From Phycicoccus sp. HDW14 (GTDB taxonomy: Bacteria > Actinomycetota > Actinomycetes > Actinomycetales > Dermatophilaceae): a DNA stretch of 64,000 nt. A model generated the notes under the pieces. The model saw only the letters and a program-made list of their open reading frames with translations. It had not been told where the DNA came from and searched no databases. Every line of letters starts with the position of its first letter. Position 1 is the stretch's first letter. Of this stretch, positions 11,815 to 20,234 are shown piece after piece. A program made the translations under genes and the position numbers. The stretch spans positions 2,480,001 through 2,544,000 of the forward strand of contig NZ_CP049935.1 of NCBI RefSeq assembly GCF_011383005.1. Direction: 5' to 3'.

Positions 11815-12455
11815 TCGACCTCCGGCTCCCCCCGGGACACCTCGACGTCCTGTGCCTGGGGGCCCACTGCGACGACATCGAGATCGGCTGCGGCGGAACG
11901 CTGCTGATGCTCGCCGAGTCCGGACGTGCGACGGTGCGCTCCGTCGTCCTCTCGGGCGACCCGCGGCGACGGGCCGAGAGCCTCGCCGCGGCCACGGCCT
12001 TCGGCAACGCCGAGCCGCCGCGCTTCCTCGACGTCCCCGACGGCCGCTTCCCGGAGCACTGGGGCGCGGTCAAGCAGCACCTCGAGGACGCCGCCCGCGA
12101 CCTGCCCACCCCGCACGTCGTGCTCGTGCCGCGCACCGACGACCGGCACCAGGACCACCGCCTGCTCGCCGAGCTGACGACGACCACCTGGCGCGACTCC
12201 CTCGTCCTGCACTACGAGATCCCCAAGTGGGACGGCGACCTCGGGCCGGTCACCCACTACGTGCCGCTCGAGGAGTCCGTGGCGCGGCGCAAGTGGGAGC
12301 TGCTCGACGAGCACTACCCGTCGCAGCACTCCCGCGACTGGTGGGACGAGCAGATGTTCCTCGGCCTGATGCGGCTGCGCGGGATGGAGTGCCGTGCGCC
12401 CTTTGCCGAGGGGCTGCTCGTCACCAAGGCCCGCCTCGACGTGACGGTGGGCTGA
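11811..12455 (+). CDS. PIG-L family deacetylase
   Basis: 214 residues. The zinc-binding motif AHCDDIEIGCGG (the family AHPDD-type motif, with Cys instead of Pro) lies near residue 18, and the second half of the metal site is DRHQDH near 110. PIG-L/LmbE proteins remove N-acetyl or other N-acyl groups from sugars such as GlcNAc-inositol or nucleotide-linked amino sugars. Here it is likely to act on a precursor of the polysaccharide made by this operon. The GTG start overlaps the preceding gene's stop by four bases (GTGA), so translation is probably coupled. The substrate cannot be assigned from sequence. Confidence 0.9.
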   Translation: MIDLRLPPGHLDVLCLGAHCDDIEIGCGGTLLMLAESGRATVRSVVLSGDPRRRAESLAAATAFGNAEPPRFLDVPDGRFPEHWGAVKQHLEDAARDLPTPHVVLVPRTDDRHQDHRLLAELTTTTWRDSLVLHYEIPKWDGDLGPVTHYVPLEESVARRKWELLDEHYPSQHSRDWWDEQMFLGLMRLRGMECRAPFAEGLLVTKARLDVTVG

Positions 12456-12459
12456 GGTC

Positions 12460-13650
12460 GTGGACACGGCTCCCGGCGCGGGCTGCCCGGTGTGCGGCGA
12501 CACCGGGCCCCGGCCGTCGCTCTTCCGCATCCCGTCCATCCCGGCGCACTCCTGCCTCCTCATGGACAGCCGCGAGGAGGCCCTCGCGGTCCACGCCGGC
12601 AGCATGGACCTCGTGCGCTGCCCGACCTGCGGGTACCTCGCGAACCGCGCCTTCGACGAGGGGCTCACCGGCTACAGCACCCGCTACGAGGACTCCCAAG
12701 CGTTCTCGCGGACCTTCGTCGAGTACGCGACGCAGCTCGCCCGACGCTGGGTCGAGGGCTGGCACCTCGAGGGCGCGACCGTCGCCGAGGTCGGGGCCGG
12801 ACGCGGCGACTTCAGCCGGATGCTCGTCGCCGCCGGCGCCGGACGGGTGCTCGCCGTGGACCCGACCATCGACCCCGAGCGGCTCGGCCCGGCCGAGGGC
12901 GTCGAGGCGGTCGTGCGCCGCGTCGAGCGCGCCGAGGACCTGCCGGCCTGCGACGCCGTCGTCATGCGCCACGTGCTCGAGCACGTCGACGCCCCCCGGG
13001 TGGTCCTCGGCGCCCTCCGCGAGGCCCTGTCCGACCGGCCCGACGCACCCGTGCTCGTCGAGGTCCCCGACGCCCGGCGCATCCTCGCCGAGGGCGCCTT
13101 CTGGGACGTCTACCACGAGCACTGCGCCTACCCGACGGCCGAGACCGTCCGCGAGCTGTTCGAGAGCTGCGGCTTCGAGGTGCGCGCGGTGTCGACGGTG
13201 TTCCACGACCAGTACCTCCTCGTCGAGGCCACCCCCACCGGCACCCCGCGCGCGGCCTCGCTCGACCCCGGGACCCTCGAGCGGCTGGCCAGCGAGAGCG
13301 ACGGCTTCGCCACCCGGGTCGCCGACGAGGTCGAGCGCTGGCGGGCCACCGTCGCCGCGGCGGCGGCCGACGGGTCGCAGGTCGTCGTCTGGGGGGCGGG
13401 GTCGAAGGGCACGGCCTTCCTCGCGGCCCTCGGCGAGCTGCGCTCGGCCGTCCGCAACGTCATCGACGTCAACCCGCACGTGCAGGGCCGTTTCATCGCC
13501 GGCACGGGTCACGAGATCCGCGGCCCCGAGGACCTGCGCGAGCACCCCGCCGACCTCGTCGTCGTGATGAACCCCGTGTACCTCGACGAGATCTCGGCCG
13601 ACGTCGCCCGGCTCAGCCCGGGTGCGCGAGTCCTCGCCCTCGGGCGCTGA
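12460..13650 (+). CDS. Class I SAM-dependent C-methyltransferase, second copy
   Basis: 396 residues, GTG start four bases after the PIG-L stop. The layout matches the methyltransferase at 9764: N-terminal cysteine pairs CPVCG and CPTCG, SAM-binding AEVGAGRGDFSRML, the VYHEHCAYPT active-site block and a C-terminal Rossmann-like part with VVWGAGSKGTAFL. Identity to the first copy is low, so they are probably not recent duplicates and may modify different positions or sugars. It ends the plus-strand operon and overlaps the 3' end of the convergent glycosyltransferase by 38 bases. Confidence 0.9.
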   Translation: MDTAPGAGCPVCGDTGPRPSLFRIPSIPAHSCLLMDSREEALAVHAGSMDLVRCPTCGYLANRAFDEGLTGYSTRYEDSQAFSRTFVEYATQLARRWVEGWHLEGATVAEVGAGRGDFSRMLVAAGAGRVLAVDPTIDPERLGPAEGVEAVVRRVERAEDLPACDAVVMRHVLEHVDAPRVVLGALREALSDRPDAPVLVEVPDARRILAEGAFWDVYHEHCAYPTAETVRELFESCGFEVRAVSTVFHDQYLLVEATPTGTPRAASLDPGTLERLASESDGFATRVADEVERWRATVAAAAADGSQVVVWGAGSKGTAFLAALGELRSAVRNVIDVNPHVQGRFIAGTGHEIRGPEDLREHPADLVVVMNPVYLDEISADVARLSPGARVLALGR

Positions 13651-14551
13651 CCCGTCGCTGCACCGCCTGGCGGGCCCGGATCCGGAACTCCCCGAGGATG
13701 ATCCGCGTGCGGCGGTGACTGGTGAGCCATCCGAGCACGATGCCGAGGCAGCGCACCCGCTCGCCGAGGGAGAGCGGCGAGGTGGCGACCGCCCGCAGGT
13801 AGCCGACGAGCAGCCGGGACTGCGGCATGGGGAAGGTCGACCGGGCGGACGGGTCGAACCACGAGGCGATCTGCTCCGGCGACTTGTCGACCGCCGACGA
13901 CGCGGCGTGCCGGCGGTTGTAGAACAGCCGCTCGGGCACCAGGCGCCACCTCCCCCGCAGGGCGAGCTCGACGAGCAGCGTCGTGTCGGCGGCCGGGTTC
14001 GACCCCAGCAGGTGCGTCGAGAGGAAGACCTCGCGCCGCACCACGCCGTACACCGGGTAGCACATGTGCAGGTGGGTCTGGTCGGTCGGGCCGTCGAGCA
14101 GGCTGCGCAGGCGGGTCACCGGCGACCGGTTGTCGAACGGGAGGTCGTCGCGGTAATCGGAGACGACCGCCCCGTCGGCGCCGATGACCGTCGTCAGCGG
14201 CCAGGCCAGCACGACGTCGGGCTCGGCGTCGAGCACGGCGGCGCACGCCTCGATGCAGCGGGGGTCGAGCCGGTCGTCGTAGGAGTACCAGCGGAAGTAC
14301 GGCGCGGTCGCGGCCCGGACGACGGCGTTGTGGTTGAACGCCGCGCCCTGGTTCACCGGCTGCCGGATGTACCGGACCCGGGGGTCGCGGGCCGCGAACG
14401 CCTCGCAGATCTCCTGCGTCCGGTCGGTCGAGGCGTTGTCGCTGATGACGACCTCGAGGTCGGTGTGCGTCTGGGCGAGGAGGGAGGTCAGGGCCTCCTC
14501 GAGGTAGGGGTCCCCGTTGTAGACGGGGAGTCCGACGGAGACTCGGGTCAC
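13613..14551 (-). CDS. Family 2 glycosyltransferase
   Basis: 312 residues. The GT-A signature is intact: VSVGLPVYNGDPYLEEAL at the N-terminus, VISDNASTDRT for the nucleotide site, and YDD (in WYSYDDRLD) as the metal-binding DxD-type motif. The C-terminus is basic and has no clear membrane helix. It transfers a nucleotide-activated sugar to the growing polysaccharide. The GTG start at 14549-14551 has AGAGGAC upstream. It is the last gene of the minus-strand wzx-GT-GT group and lies 13 bases from the next glycosyltransferase. Confidence 0.9.
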   Translation of the reverse strand: MTRVSVGLPVYNGDPYLEEALTSLLAQTHTDLEVVISDNASTDRTQEICEAFAARDPRVRYIRQPVNQGAAFNHNAVVRAATAPYFRWYSYDDRLDPRCIEACAAVLDAEPDVVLAWPLTTVIGADGAVVSDYRDDLPFDNRSPVTRLRSLLDGPTDQTHLHMCYPVYGVVRREVFLSTHLLGSNPAADTTLLVELALRGRWRLVPERLFYNRRHAASSAVDKSPEQIASWFDPSARSTFPMPQSRLLVGYLRAVATSPLSLGERVRCLGIVLGWLTSHRRTRIILGEFRIRARQAVQRRVSARGRGLAHPG

Positions 14552-14564
14552 GGGAGGTCCTCTC

Positions 14565-15452
14565 TCACGGGTACCACGTCCGCTGCTGTGCCATGCCCTC
14601 GAGCCGCCCCACGAGCGCGCCGGCCTGGGCCACCCAGGTCATCCGGCGCTCCCGGCCGAGGAAGGGGTACGGGCCCCGGCTGAGGACCCACCACCAGCGC
14701 CCGGCCGCGGTGCCGAGCGTCGGGCGCCGGGCCCCGTCGCCCCGGAAGCGCCGGTAGAGCGCCACCTCGGCGGTCTTGTACCGGCGGATCTGGCGGAAGA
14801 GGGCCCCCACGCTGTCGCGGTACCGGTACCCCATGACGGCGTCCGGCGCGAAGACGAGCCGGAACCCCTCGAGCTGGGCCCGCCAGCAGATGTCGACGTC
14901 CTCGCAGTAGCGGAGGGTCTCGTCCCAGCCGTCGACGGCGTCGAGCGCCCGGCGGCTGATGAGCACGTTGCACGACGGCGCGTACGGCAGGAAGCCGCAC
15001 GGCCCCTCCGGCAGCGAGCGCCCGTACTCGGGGCCACCGCGGGCGGTGACGACGGTGGGGTCGTTGAGGGAGGTGACGTCGCAGGCCCCGGCGACCAGGT
15101 CGGCGCCGTCGCGCGCGTCGTAGAGCCCGCGCAGCCACGCGGGCTCGGCCACGTCGTCGGCGTCGCAGAAGGCGACCCACTCGGACCGGCAGGCCCGCAC
15201 GCCGCGGTTGCGCCCGGACGCCGGCCCCCGCGGCCCCACCCCGGCACCGGCGGGCAGGACCCGGACGCGCAGCCGGTCGGCGTAGGTCGGGACGACGTCG
15301 AGCGAGCCGTCGGTGCAGCCGTCGTCGACGACGAGGACCTCCCACGGGTGCGGGAAGTCCTGGGCGGCGAGGGAGTCCAGCTGCTCGCGCAGCAGGGGTC
15401 CCGGGTCGAGCACGGGGATGACGACGGAGACGACGGGGTCCGCGGCGGTCAC
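14565..15452 (-). CDS. Family 2 glycosyltransferase
   Basis: 295 residues. VSVVIPVLDPGPLL opens the GT-A fold, LVVDDGCTDGS is the nucleotide-binding segment, FCDADD the DxD metal motif, and CEDVDICWR the acceptor-side ED motif typical of family 2 enzymes. The GTG start at 15450-15452 overlaps the flippase stop as GTGA, so the two are probably translated together. Its placement directly after a Wzx-type flippase suggests it assembles the repeat unit that the flippase exports. Confidence 0.91.
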   Translation of the reverse strand: MTAADPVVSVVIPVLDPGPLLREQLDSLAAQDFPHPWEVLVVDDGCTDGSLDVVPTYADRLRVRVLPAGAGVGPRGPASGRNRGVRACRSEWVAFCDADDVAEPAWLRGLYDARDGADLVAGACDVTSLNDPTVVTARGGPEYGRSLPEGPCGFLPYAPSCNVLISRRALDAVDGWDETLRYCEDVDICWRAQLEGFRLVFAPDAVMGYRYRDSVGALFRQIRRYKTAEVALYRRFRGDGARRPTLGTAAGRWWWVLSRGPYPFLGRERRMTWVAQAGALVGRLEGMAQQRTWYP

Positions 15453-16990
15453 CGGTGGACCTTCCGGCGCACGAGGGTGGTCGCCTCCGACAGCCCCTGC
15501 GGCTTGACGAGGAGGAGGAGCCCTCCGTAGACGAGGACGCCGACGCCGACACCGACGAGCAGCTCGACGAGGTAGGAGGCACCGGCGTTGCCGAGCAGCG
15601 TCGTCGCCCCGACCACGGCGCCGGCCATCACGCCCGTGATGAGGACGTGCGCGAGCAGGCCGCGGACGAAGTCGCGCAGCCGCATCTCGATGAGGTGGAA
15701 GGCGAGCATCAGCCCGAAGGGGGCCAGGACGAGGTTGCCCACCGTGTAGGCGGCCGCGACGGCGACGATCCCCCACTCGACGGCGACGAGGGTCAGGCCG
15801 GTGAGCACGACGGTGTAGACCAGCCCCCAGCGGTAGGACCAGTCGCTGCGCCCCTTGGCGAGCATCAGCTGGGCGCTGGACGACACGACCGACTGCACCG
15901 CGGCGGCGGGCGCGAGCCACACGACGATCGGGACGGCGGCCGCCCACCGCTCGCCGAGGAGGACGTGGATGAGCGGCTCGGCGACCGCGGCCAGCCCGAA
16001 CAGGGCGGGGAAGGTCACGAGGGCCACGACCTGGGAGGAGCGCAGGTACCCGGTGCGCAGTGCCGCGTTGTCGGACTGGCGCCGCGAGAAGGCCGGGAAG
16101 GTGACCTCGGCGACGACGCTGCTCACCGACGACACCGGGGCCAGGGCCGTGCTCTTGGCCATCGTGTAGAGACCGAGCGGCGCGGCCCCGAGGAAGCGGC
16201 TGATGATGATCTTGTCGACCTGGTTGAAGAAGAAGAACAGCATGTTGGACATGAAGAGGTTGCGGCTGTAGCCCCAGATCGAGCGCAGGCTGGCCAGGCT
16301 GATGCTGCGCGTCGGGCGCCAGCGGTCGAAGTACCAGACGAGGGCGGTGTCGACGCACTCGCCGGCGGCCACCCCGAGGACCAGGGCCCAGTAGGAGAGC
16401 CCGAAGGCCGCGCCCGTGATCGACACGGCGGCGGTGACGACGGCCGAGGCGGTCGTCGAGACGGCCAGCTCGCCGAAGCGCAGGTCGCGGCGCAGGAGGG
16501 AGTGGTGGATCTGCCCGAGGGAGGAGACCACGGCGATGCCCGCGAAGGCGTGGAGCACGGGCGCGGCCTCGGGGTTGCCGAGGACGCCGGCCAGCGGACC
16601 GGAGAGCACGTACATTCCGCCCGCGAGGGTGAGGCCCATCGCGAGGTTGAGCACGAAGACCGAGTTGCGCAGGACCTGGTCGACGTTCGGGCGCTGGATG
16701 AGCGCGGACCCGGTGCCGAGGTCCCTCAGCTGGTCGAGGAAGGCGACGACGACGAGGGCGATGGCCACGACACCGAAGTCGGCGGGGATGAGCAGCCGGG
16801 CGAGGACGATGTTGGCGGCGAACCGGACCCCCTGCGAGACCACCTGGGCCAGCGCCGTGAAGCGCGCCGCCCGGGCCACGAGGGTGACGCCGACCGGGTG
16901 CGGCTCGGTCGCCGCGGCCGCTGCCGAGCCTCGCTCGTCGTCCATGCCTGCACCGCCACCTGCGTCCGAGCAATCCCCTGTCGCGGTCAT
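15449..16990 (-). CDS. Wzx-type polysaccharide flippase (MOP superfamily)
   Basis: 513 residues with about 12-14 predicted membrane helices and the N-terminal pattern of lipopolysaccharide/exopolysaccharide flippases (VVSQGVRFAANIVLARLLIPADFGVVAIA, seen in two halves). QVDKIIISRFLGAAPLGLYTMAKS is the conserved central segment of the WzxC-like subgroup. It would flip undecaprenyl-linked repeat units across the membrane. The ATG at 16990 is used here; an ATG 15 codons downstream (16945) is an alternative because the first residues are poorly conserved. It is the first gene of the group flippase-GT2-GT2, and the nearest gene upstream is the beta-helix gene on the same strand. Confidence 0.88.
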   Translation of the reverse strand: MTATGDCSDAGGGAGMDDERGSAAAAATEPHPVGVTLVARAARFTALAQVVSQGVRFAANIVLARLLIPADFGVVAIALVVVAFLDQLRDLGTGSALIQRPNVDQVLRNSVFVLNLAMGLTLAGGMYVLSGPLAGVLGNPEAAPVLHAFAGIAVVSSLGQIHHSLLRRDLRFGELAVSTTASAVVTAAVSITGAAFGLSYWALVLGVAAGECVDTALVWYFDRWRPTRSISLASLRSIWGYSRNLFMSNMLFFFFNQVDKIIISRFLGAAPLGLYTMAKSTALAPVSSVSSVVAEVTFPAFSRRQSDNAALRTGYLRSSQVVALVTFPALFGLAAVAEPLIHVLLGERWAAAVPIVVWLAPAAAVQSVVSSSAQLMLAKGRSDWSYRWGLVYTVVLTGLTLVAVEWGIVAVAAAYTVGNLVLAPFGLMLAFHLIEMRLRDFVRGLLAHVLITGVMAGAVVGATTLLGNAGASYLVELLVGVGVGVLVYGGLLLLVKPQGLSEATTLVRRKVHR

Positions 16991-17093
16991 GCTAGAGCAC
17001 CCCGGCCGCCCCCGGCAGGCGTTCGGGGAAGGACGGGACCGGCCCCGCGAGGCCGCCGGTGGGGCCCCGGGCGGCCCCCGTGGGCCGGGTCGC

Positions 17094-18811
17094 TCAGCCC
17101 ATGCCGCAGAGGTCGACGTGCTTGCCCGTGGCGTCCCAGACGTTGCCGCTGCTGCGGAAGGTCGACTTCGGGTTGGGGTAGCAGGTGTCCCAGTGGATGT
17201 CGCCGCCGAGCCGGTTGCCCGTGACCGTCGTGTTCGACGAGGGGTCGATGAAGATCGGGAAGCCGTACCCGAGGAGCCAGTTGCGCTCGATGGTGACGTT
17301 CGAGTTGCCGCCGTTGGCGTCCTCGAGGTAGATCGCCGCGTTGAGCTGGGACCGGTACGGCCCGCCGTCGTACACCGAGCAGGCGATGGTCAGGCCGTCG
17401 ACGCCCCGGACCTGGGTGCCGTCGTAGTGGGCGTCGGAGGAGGGGCGCGGGTCGTGGAGGTAGTTGGACCTCAGCTCGACGTCGCGGACCATGCTCCCGC
17501 GGTCGGAGGTCACGTGGATGGCGTCCTCGGTGCCGCCGCCGAGGTCGGAGTACCTCACCGTGACGTGCGAGGCGCTCGAGATGCTGACGTTCTGGGCCGT
17601 GACGTGGTCGATGGTCACGTTGCTGCCCTGGACGAGGATGCCGCCCGAGACCCGGACGTTCTGGACGGTGACGTTCGAGCCGCTGATCGTCAGGTCCGAC
17701 ACGTTCGCGTTCTTGAGCACCGCCCCGTTGCCGAGCGTCGTCTTCGACGAGCTCGAGCGCGACCCGTGCGCCCCGTGGTCGAGGACGAGGGCCGGACCGA
17801 GCACGACCCGATCGAGCCCGTGGCCCCCTTGCTCGTCGAGCGCGGCGTGCTCGTCGGGGGCTTCGCGCGCTTCGCCGACGGCTTCGGCGTCGGGCTCTTG
17901 CTCTTCGTCGGGGTCGGGGTGGCGGTGGGTGTCGGGGTCGCCGAGGGCGTGGGGTCGGCGGAGGCCTCCCCGGTGCCGACGCACGGCTCGAAGGGCGTGC
18001 CGTCGGTGTGGACGTTGCCGGCCTGTCGCACGGGGGTCGGGTGGGTGTTGCTGCAGGGACCCCACACCGTGCCCTCGCCGAAGGTGTTGCGCTCGAGCCG
18101 CAGGTTGCTCGCCGCCGTCATGACGGTGAAGCCACCGCCCTCGAGCCAGTTGTCGGCGACCTCGACGTCGTCGGTGCCGCCGTTGGCGTCCTCGAGGTAG
18201 ACGGCCGCGTTGCCGTAGGCCCCGAGGGCGTAGGTGGAGCAGGTGATGGACACGCCCCGGGCGCCCCGCACGTGGGTGCCGCTGTAGGAGCCGCGGTCGG
18301 CGGCCGCCGGGTCGTGGATGTAGTTGCCGGAGAGCGTGACGTCGCGCACCCGCCGTTCCGGGCCCCGGTCGGAGGTCAGCTGCACGGCGGTCTCGCCGCC
18401 GGAGATGTTCGAGTCGCGGACCGTGACGCCCGAGGCACCGGCGATGACGACCGAGCGGGCGGTGACGTGGTCGAGGACGACGTCGTCGGCCGTGACGACG
18501 ACCGTGCCGGGCACACTGACCTGGCGCAGCGTGGCCCCGGTGGCCGAGACGGTGAGCGAGCCCGGGACCGCCACGCCCGTGAGCACCTGGTCGGGTGTCG
18601 AGACGGTGTCGAGGGCCTGGGGCTTCGTCGCGGCGGTGGCCCCGGTGTTCGTCGCGCTGGGCCGGGTCGGGCAGCGCTGCGCGACGTCGGAGACGGCCTG
18701 GGACGGCAGCCGGAGGGCGAGGACGAGCGTGAGGACCACCGCGACGCACAGGCCGACGGCCAGCCCGCGCCGGGCGGTGTGCGACGGCGGGACGAGCGCT
18801 GCGAGCTTCAT
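17094..18811 (-). CDS. Secreted protein with two tandem right-handed beta-helix domains (frameshifted)
   Basis: The N-terminus has a basic stretch and one hydrophobic segment (GLAVGLCVAVVLTLVLAL), so it is secreted or anchored. Two parallel beta-helix domains of about 220 residues follow, joined by a Thr/Pro/Lys-rich linker with PTPTATPTPT. Both contain the same landmarks: LTSDRG, N.(I/L)HDP, GT.VRG, CS.Y, AA.YLEDANGG and a closing Cys motif. The second domain is much more like the protein at 32362-33495 than like the first. One missing base at C run 17763-17765 breaks the frame exactly between SSSTTGRTG and SRSSSSKTT; restoring it aligns perfectly with the paralogue. Beta-helix proteins often bind or cleave polysaccharides, but no catalytic residues can be named. 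ATG 18809-18811 was chosen as the start before the membrane segment. Confidence 0.78.
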
Positions 18812-18932
18812 GGGGTGGACGACTCCAGAGGGGGACCAGGTGCGTGGACCCCGCATGGTCGAGCACGACGCGAGCCCTGCATCCCGCATCCGAGGCCCCG
18901 GCGGGCGACGACGTCCGCACGGGTTTCGCTCC

Positions 18933-18961
18933 ACTGTCGCAAAGGCCCGGCGCAGGGTCAA
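18933..18961 (-). promoter_or_regulatory. Candidate sigma-70 type promoter for the beta-helix gene
   Basis: On the minus strand TTGACC (18956-18961) is followed after 17 bases by GACAGT (18933-18938), about 120 bases upstream of the start codon at 18811. The -35 box is good and the -10 box moderate. The 238-base gap to the divergent glycosyltransferase at 19050 contains no gene that I can support. Confidence 0.35.
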
Positions 18962-19049
18962 CCTCCGGTGCCCCGCGGTGGACTCCCCGCACGGCCCGAC
19001 CGTCCGTGACCGCGCCTCGCCCCCGGGGCCGACGTGTCAGAGTGGGCGC

Positions 19050-20234
19050 ATGAGCCGAGCCGACCCACCCCGGGTCCTCTACAGCTTCCCGCACACCCTC
19101 GGGGCCCCGGGGATCGGCACGACCGCGGCGGCGCAGGTCCGGGGGGCGCTCGACGCCGGGGTGCGGCTGACCGTCGTGTGCACGTCGTCGACGGCCGACA
19201 CCACGGGCGCCGACCTGCGCACCACCCTGACCCTCCTCGGCCACCGCGTCCCCCACCGCGTCTTCGTCACCCCGCAGCGGGCCTACGACCACCACGACCG
19301 GGCGGTCGCGGCCCTGCTGGCCCGCGAGGACTTCGACGTCGTCCACACCTGGCCGCGCTCCTGCCTGCGCACGCTCGCCACCGCCCGGCGGCGCGGGGTG
19401 CCGTCACTGCGCGAGGCGCCGAGCCCGCACACGCGCAGCGCCCTCGAGGAGGCGCGCCGCGCGGCGGCCGAGTGGGGCCTGGAGCTCCCGTCCGACCACT
19501 CGCACGCGTACGACGAGGACCTCATCGCGCGCGAGGAGGCCGAGTACGAGGCCGCCGACCTGCTGCTCGTGCCCTCCGACTACGCCCGCGGCACGTTCGA
19601 GCGCGCCGGGCACCCGGCCGACCGGCTCGTCAGCTCGCGCTACGGCTACGACCCCGGGCGGTTCCGACCCGCCGACCGGGCCCCGGGCACCCGGCGTCCC
19701 CCGACGGCGGTCTTCCTCGGCCGCGGCGAGCCCAACAAGGGGCTGCACGTGGCCCTCGACGCGTGGTTCGGCTCGGGCGCCCCCGAGCGTGGGGGCCGGT
19801 TCGTCGTCGCCGGTTCGCTGTGGGCGCCGTACGCCGAGCGGCTCGCCGACCGGCTGGCCCACTCGAGCGTGGAGGTCGCCGGCTTCGTCGACGACACCCC
19901 GGCCCTGCTCGCGGCCTCGGACGTGCTGCTCCTCCCGAGCTGGACCGAGGGCAGCGCGCTCGTCACCTATGAGGCGATGGGCAGCGGGTGCGTGCCGCTG
20001 GTCTCGGACGCCACGGGCGCGCCGGTGCTCGACGGGGTCGACGGGTTCGTGCACCGGGTGGGCGACACGGCGACCCTCACCGCCCAGCTGAGCGCGCTCT
20101 GGGACGACCCGCTGCTGCTCGAGCGGACGCGCGAGGCCGTGCTCGCCCGGCGCGATGAGCTGACCTGGGCCGCGGCCGGCCGGCGCCTCGCGGAGGTCTA
20201 CCGCTCGGTGCGCGACGGGGAGCCCGCCGGCTGA
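19050..20234 (+). CDS. Glycosyltransferase, GT4-like
   Basis: 394 residues with a GT-B fold. The N-terminal lobe starts LYSFPHTLGAPGIGTTAAAQ and the donor lobe has FLGRGEPNKGLHVALDAW and LLLPSWTEGSALVTYEAMGSG, which includes the E(x7)E donor-site pattern. It would add a sugar in surface polysaccharide assembly. The ATG at 19050 follows AGTGGGCGC, a weak ribosome-binding site. Its 3' end overlaps the convergent amidohydrolase by 37 bases. It stands alone on the plus strand between minus-strand genes. Confidence 0.88.
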   Translation: MSRADPPRVLYSFPHTLGAPGIGTTAAAQVRGALDAGVRLTVVCTSSTADTTGADLRTTLTLLGHRVPHRVFVTPQRAYDHHDRAVAALLAREDFDVVHTWPRSCLRTLATARRRGVPSLREAPSPHTRSALEEARRAAAEWGLELPSDHSHAYDEDLIAREEAEYEAADLLLVPSDYARGTFERAGHPADRLVSSRYGYDPGRFRPADRAPGTRRPPTAVFLGRGEPNKGLHVALDAWFGSGAPERGGRFVVAGSLWAPYAERLADRLAHSSVEVAGFVDDTPALLAASDVLLLPSWTEGSALVTYEAMGSGCVPLVSDATGAPVLDGVDGFVHRVGDTATLTAQLSALWDDPLLLERTREAVLARRDELTWAAAGRRLAEVYRSVRDGEPAG

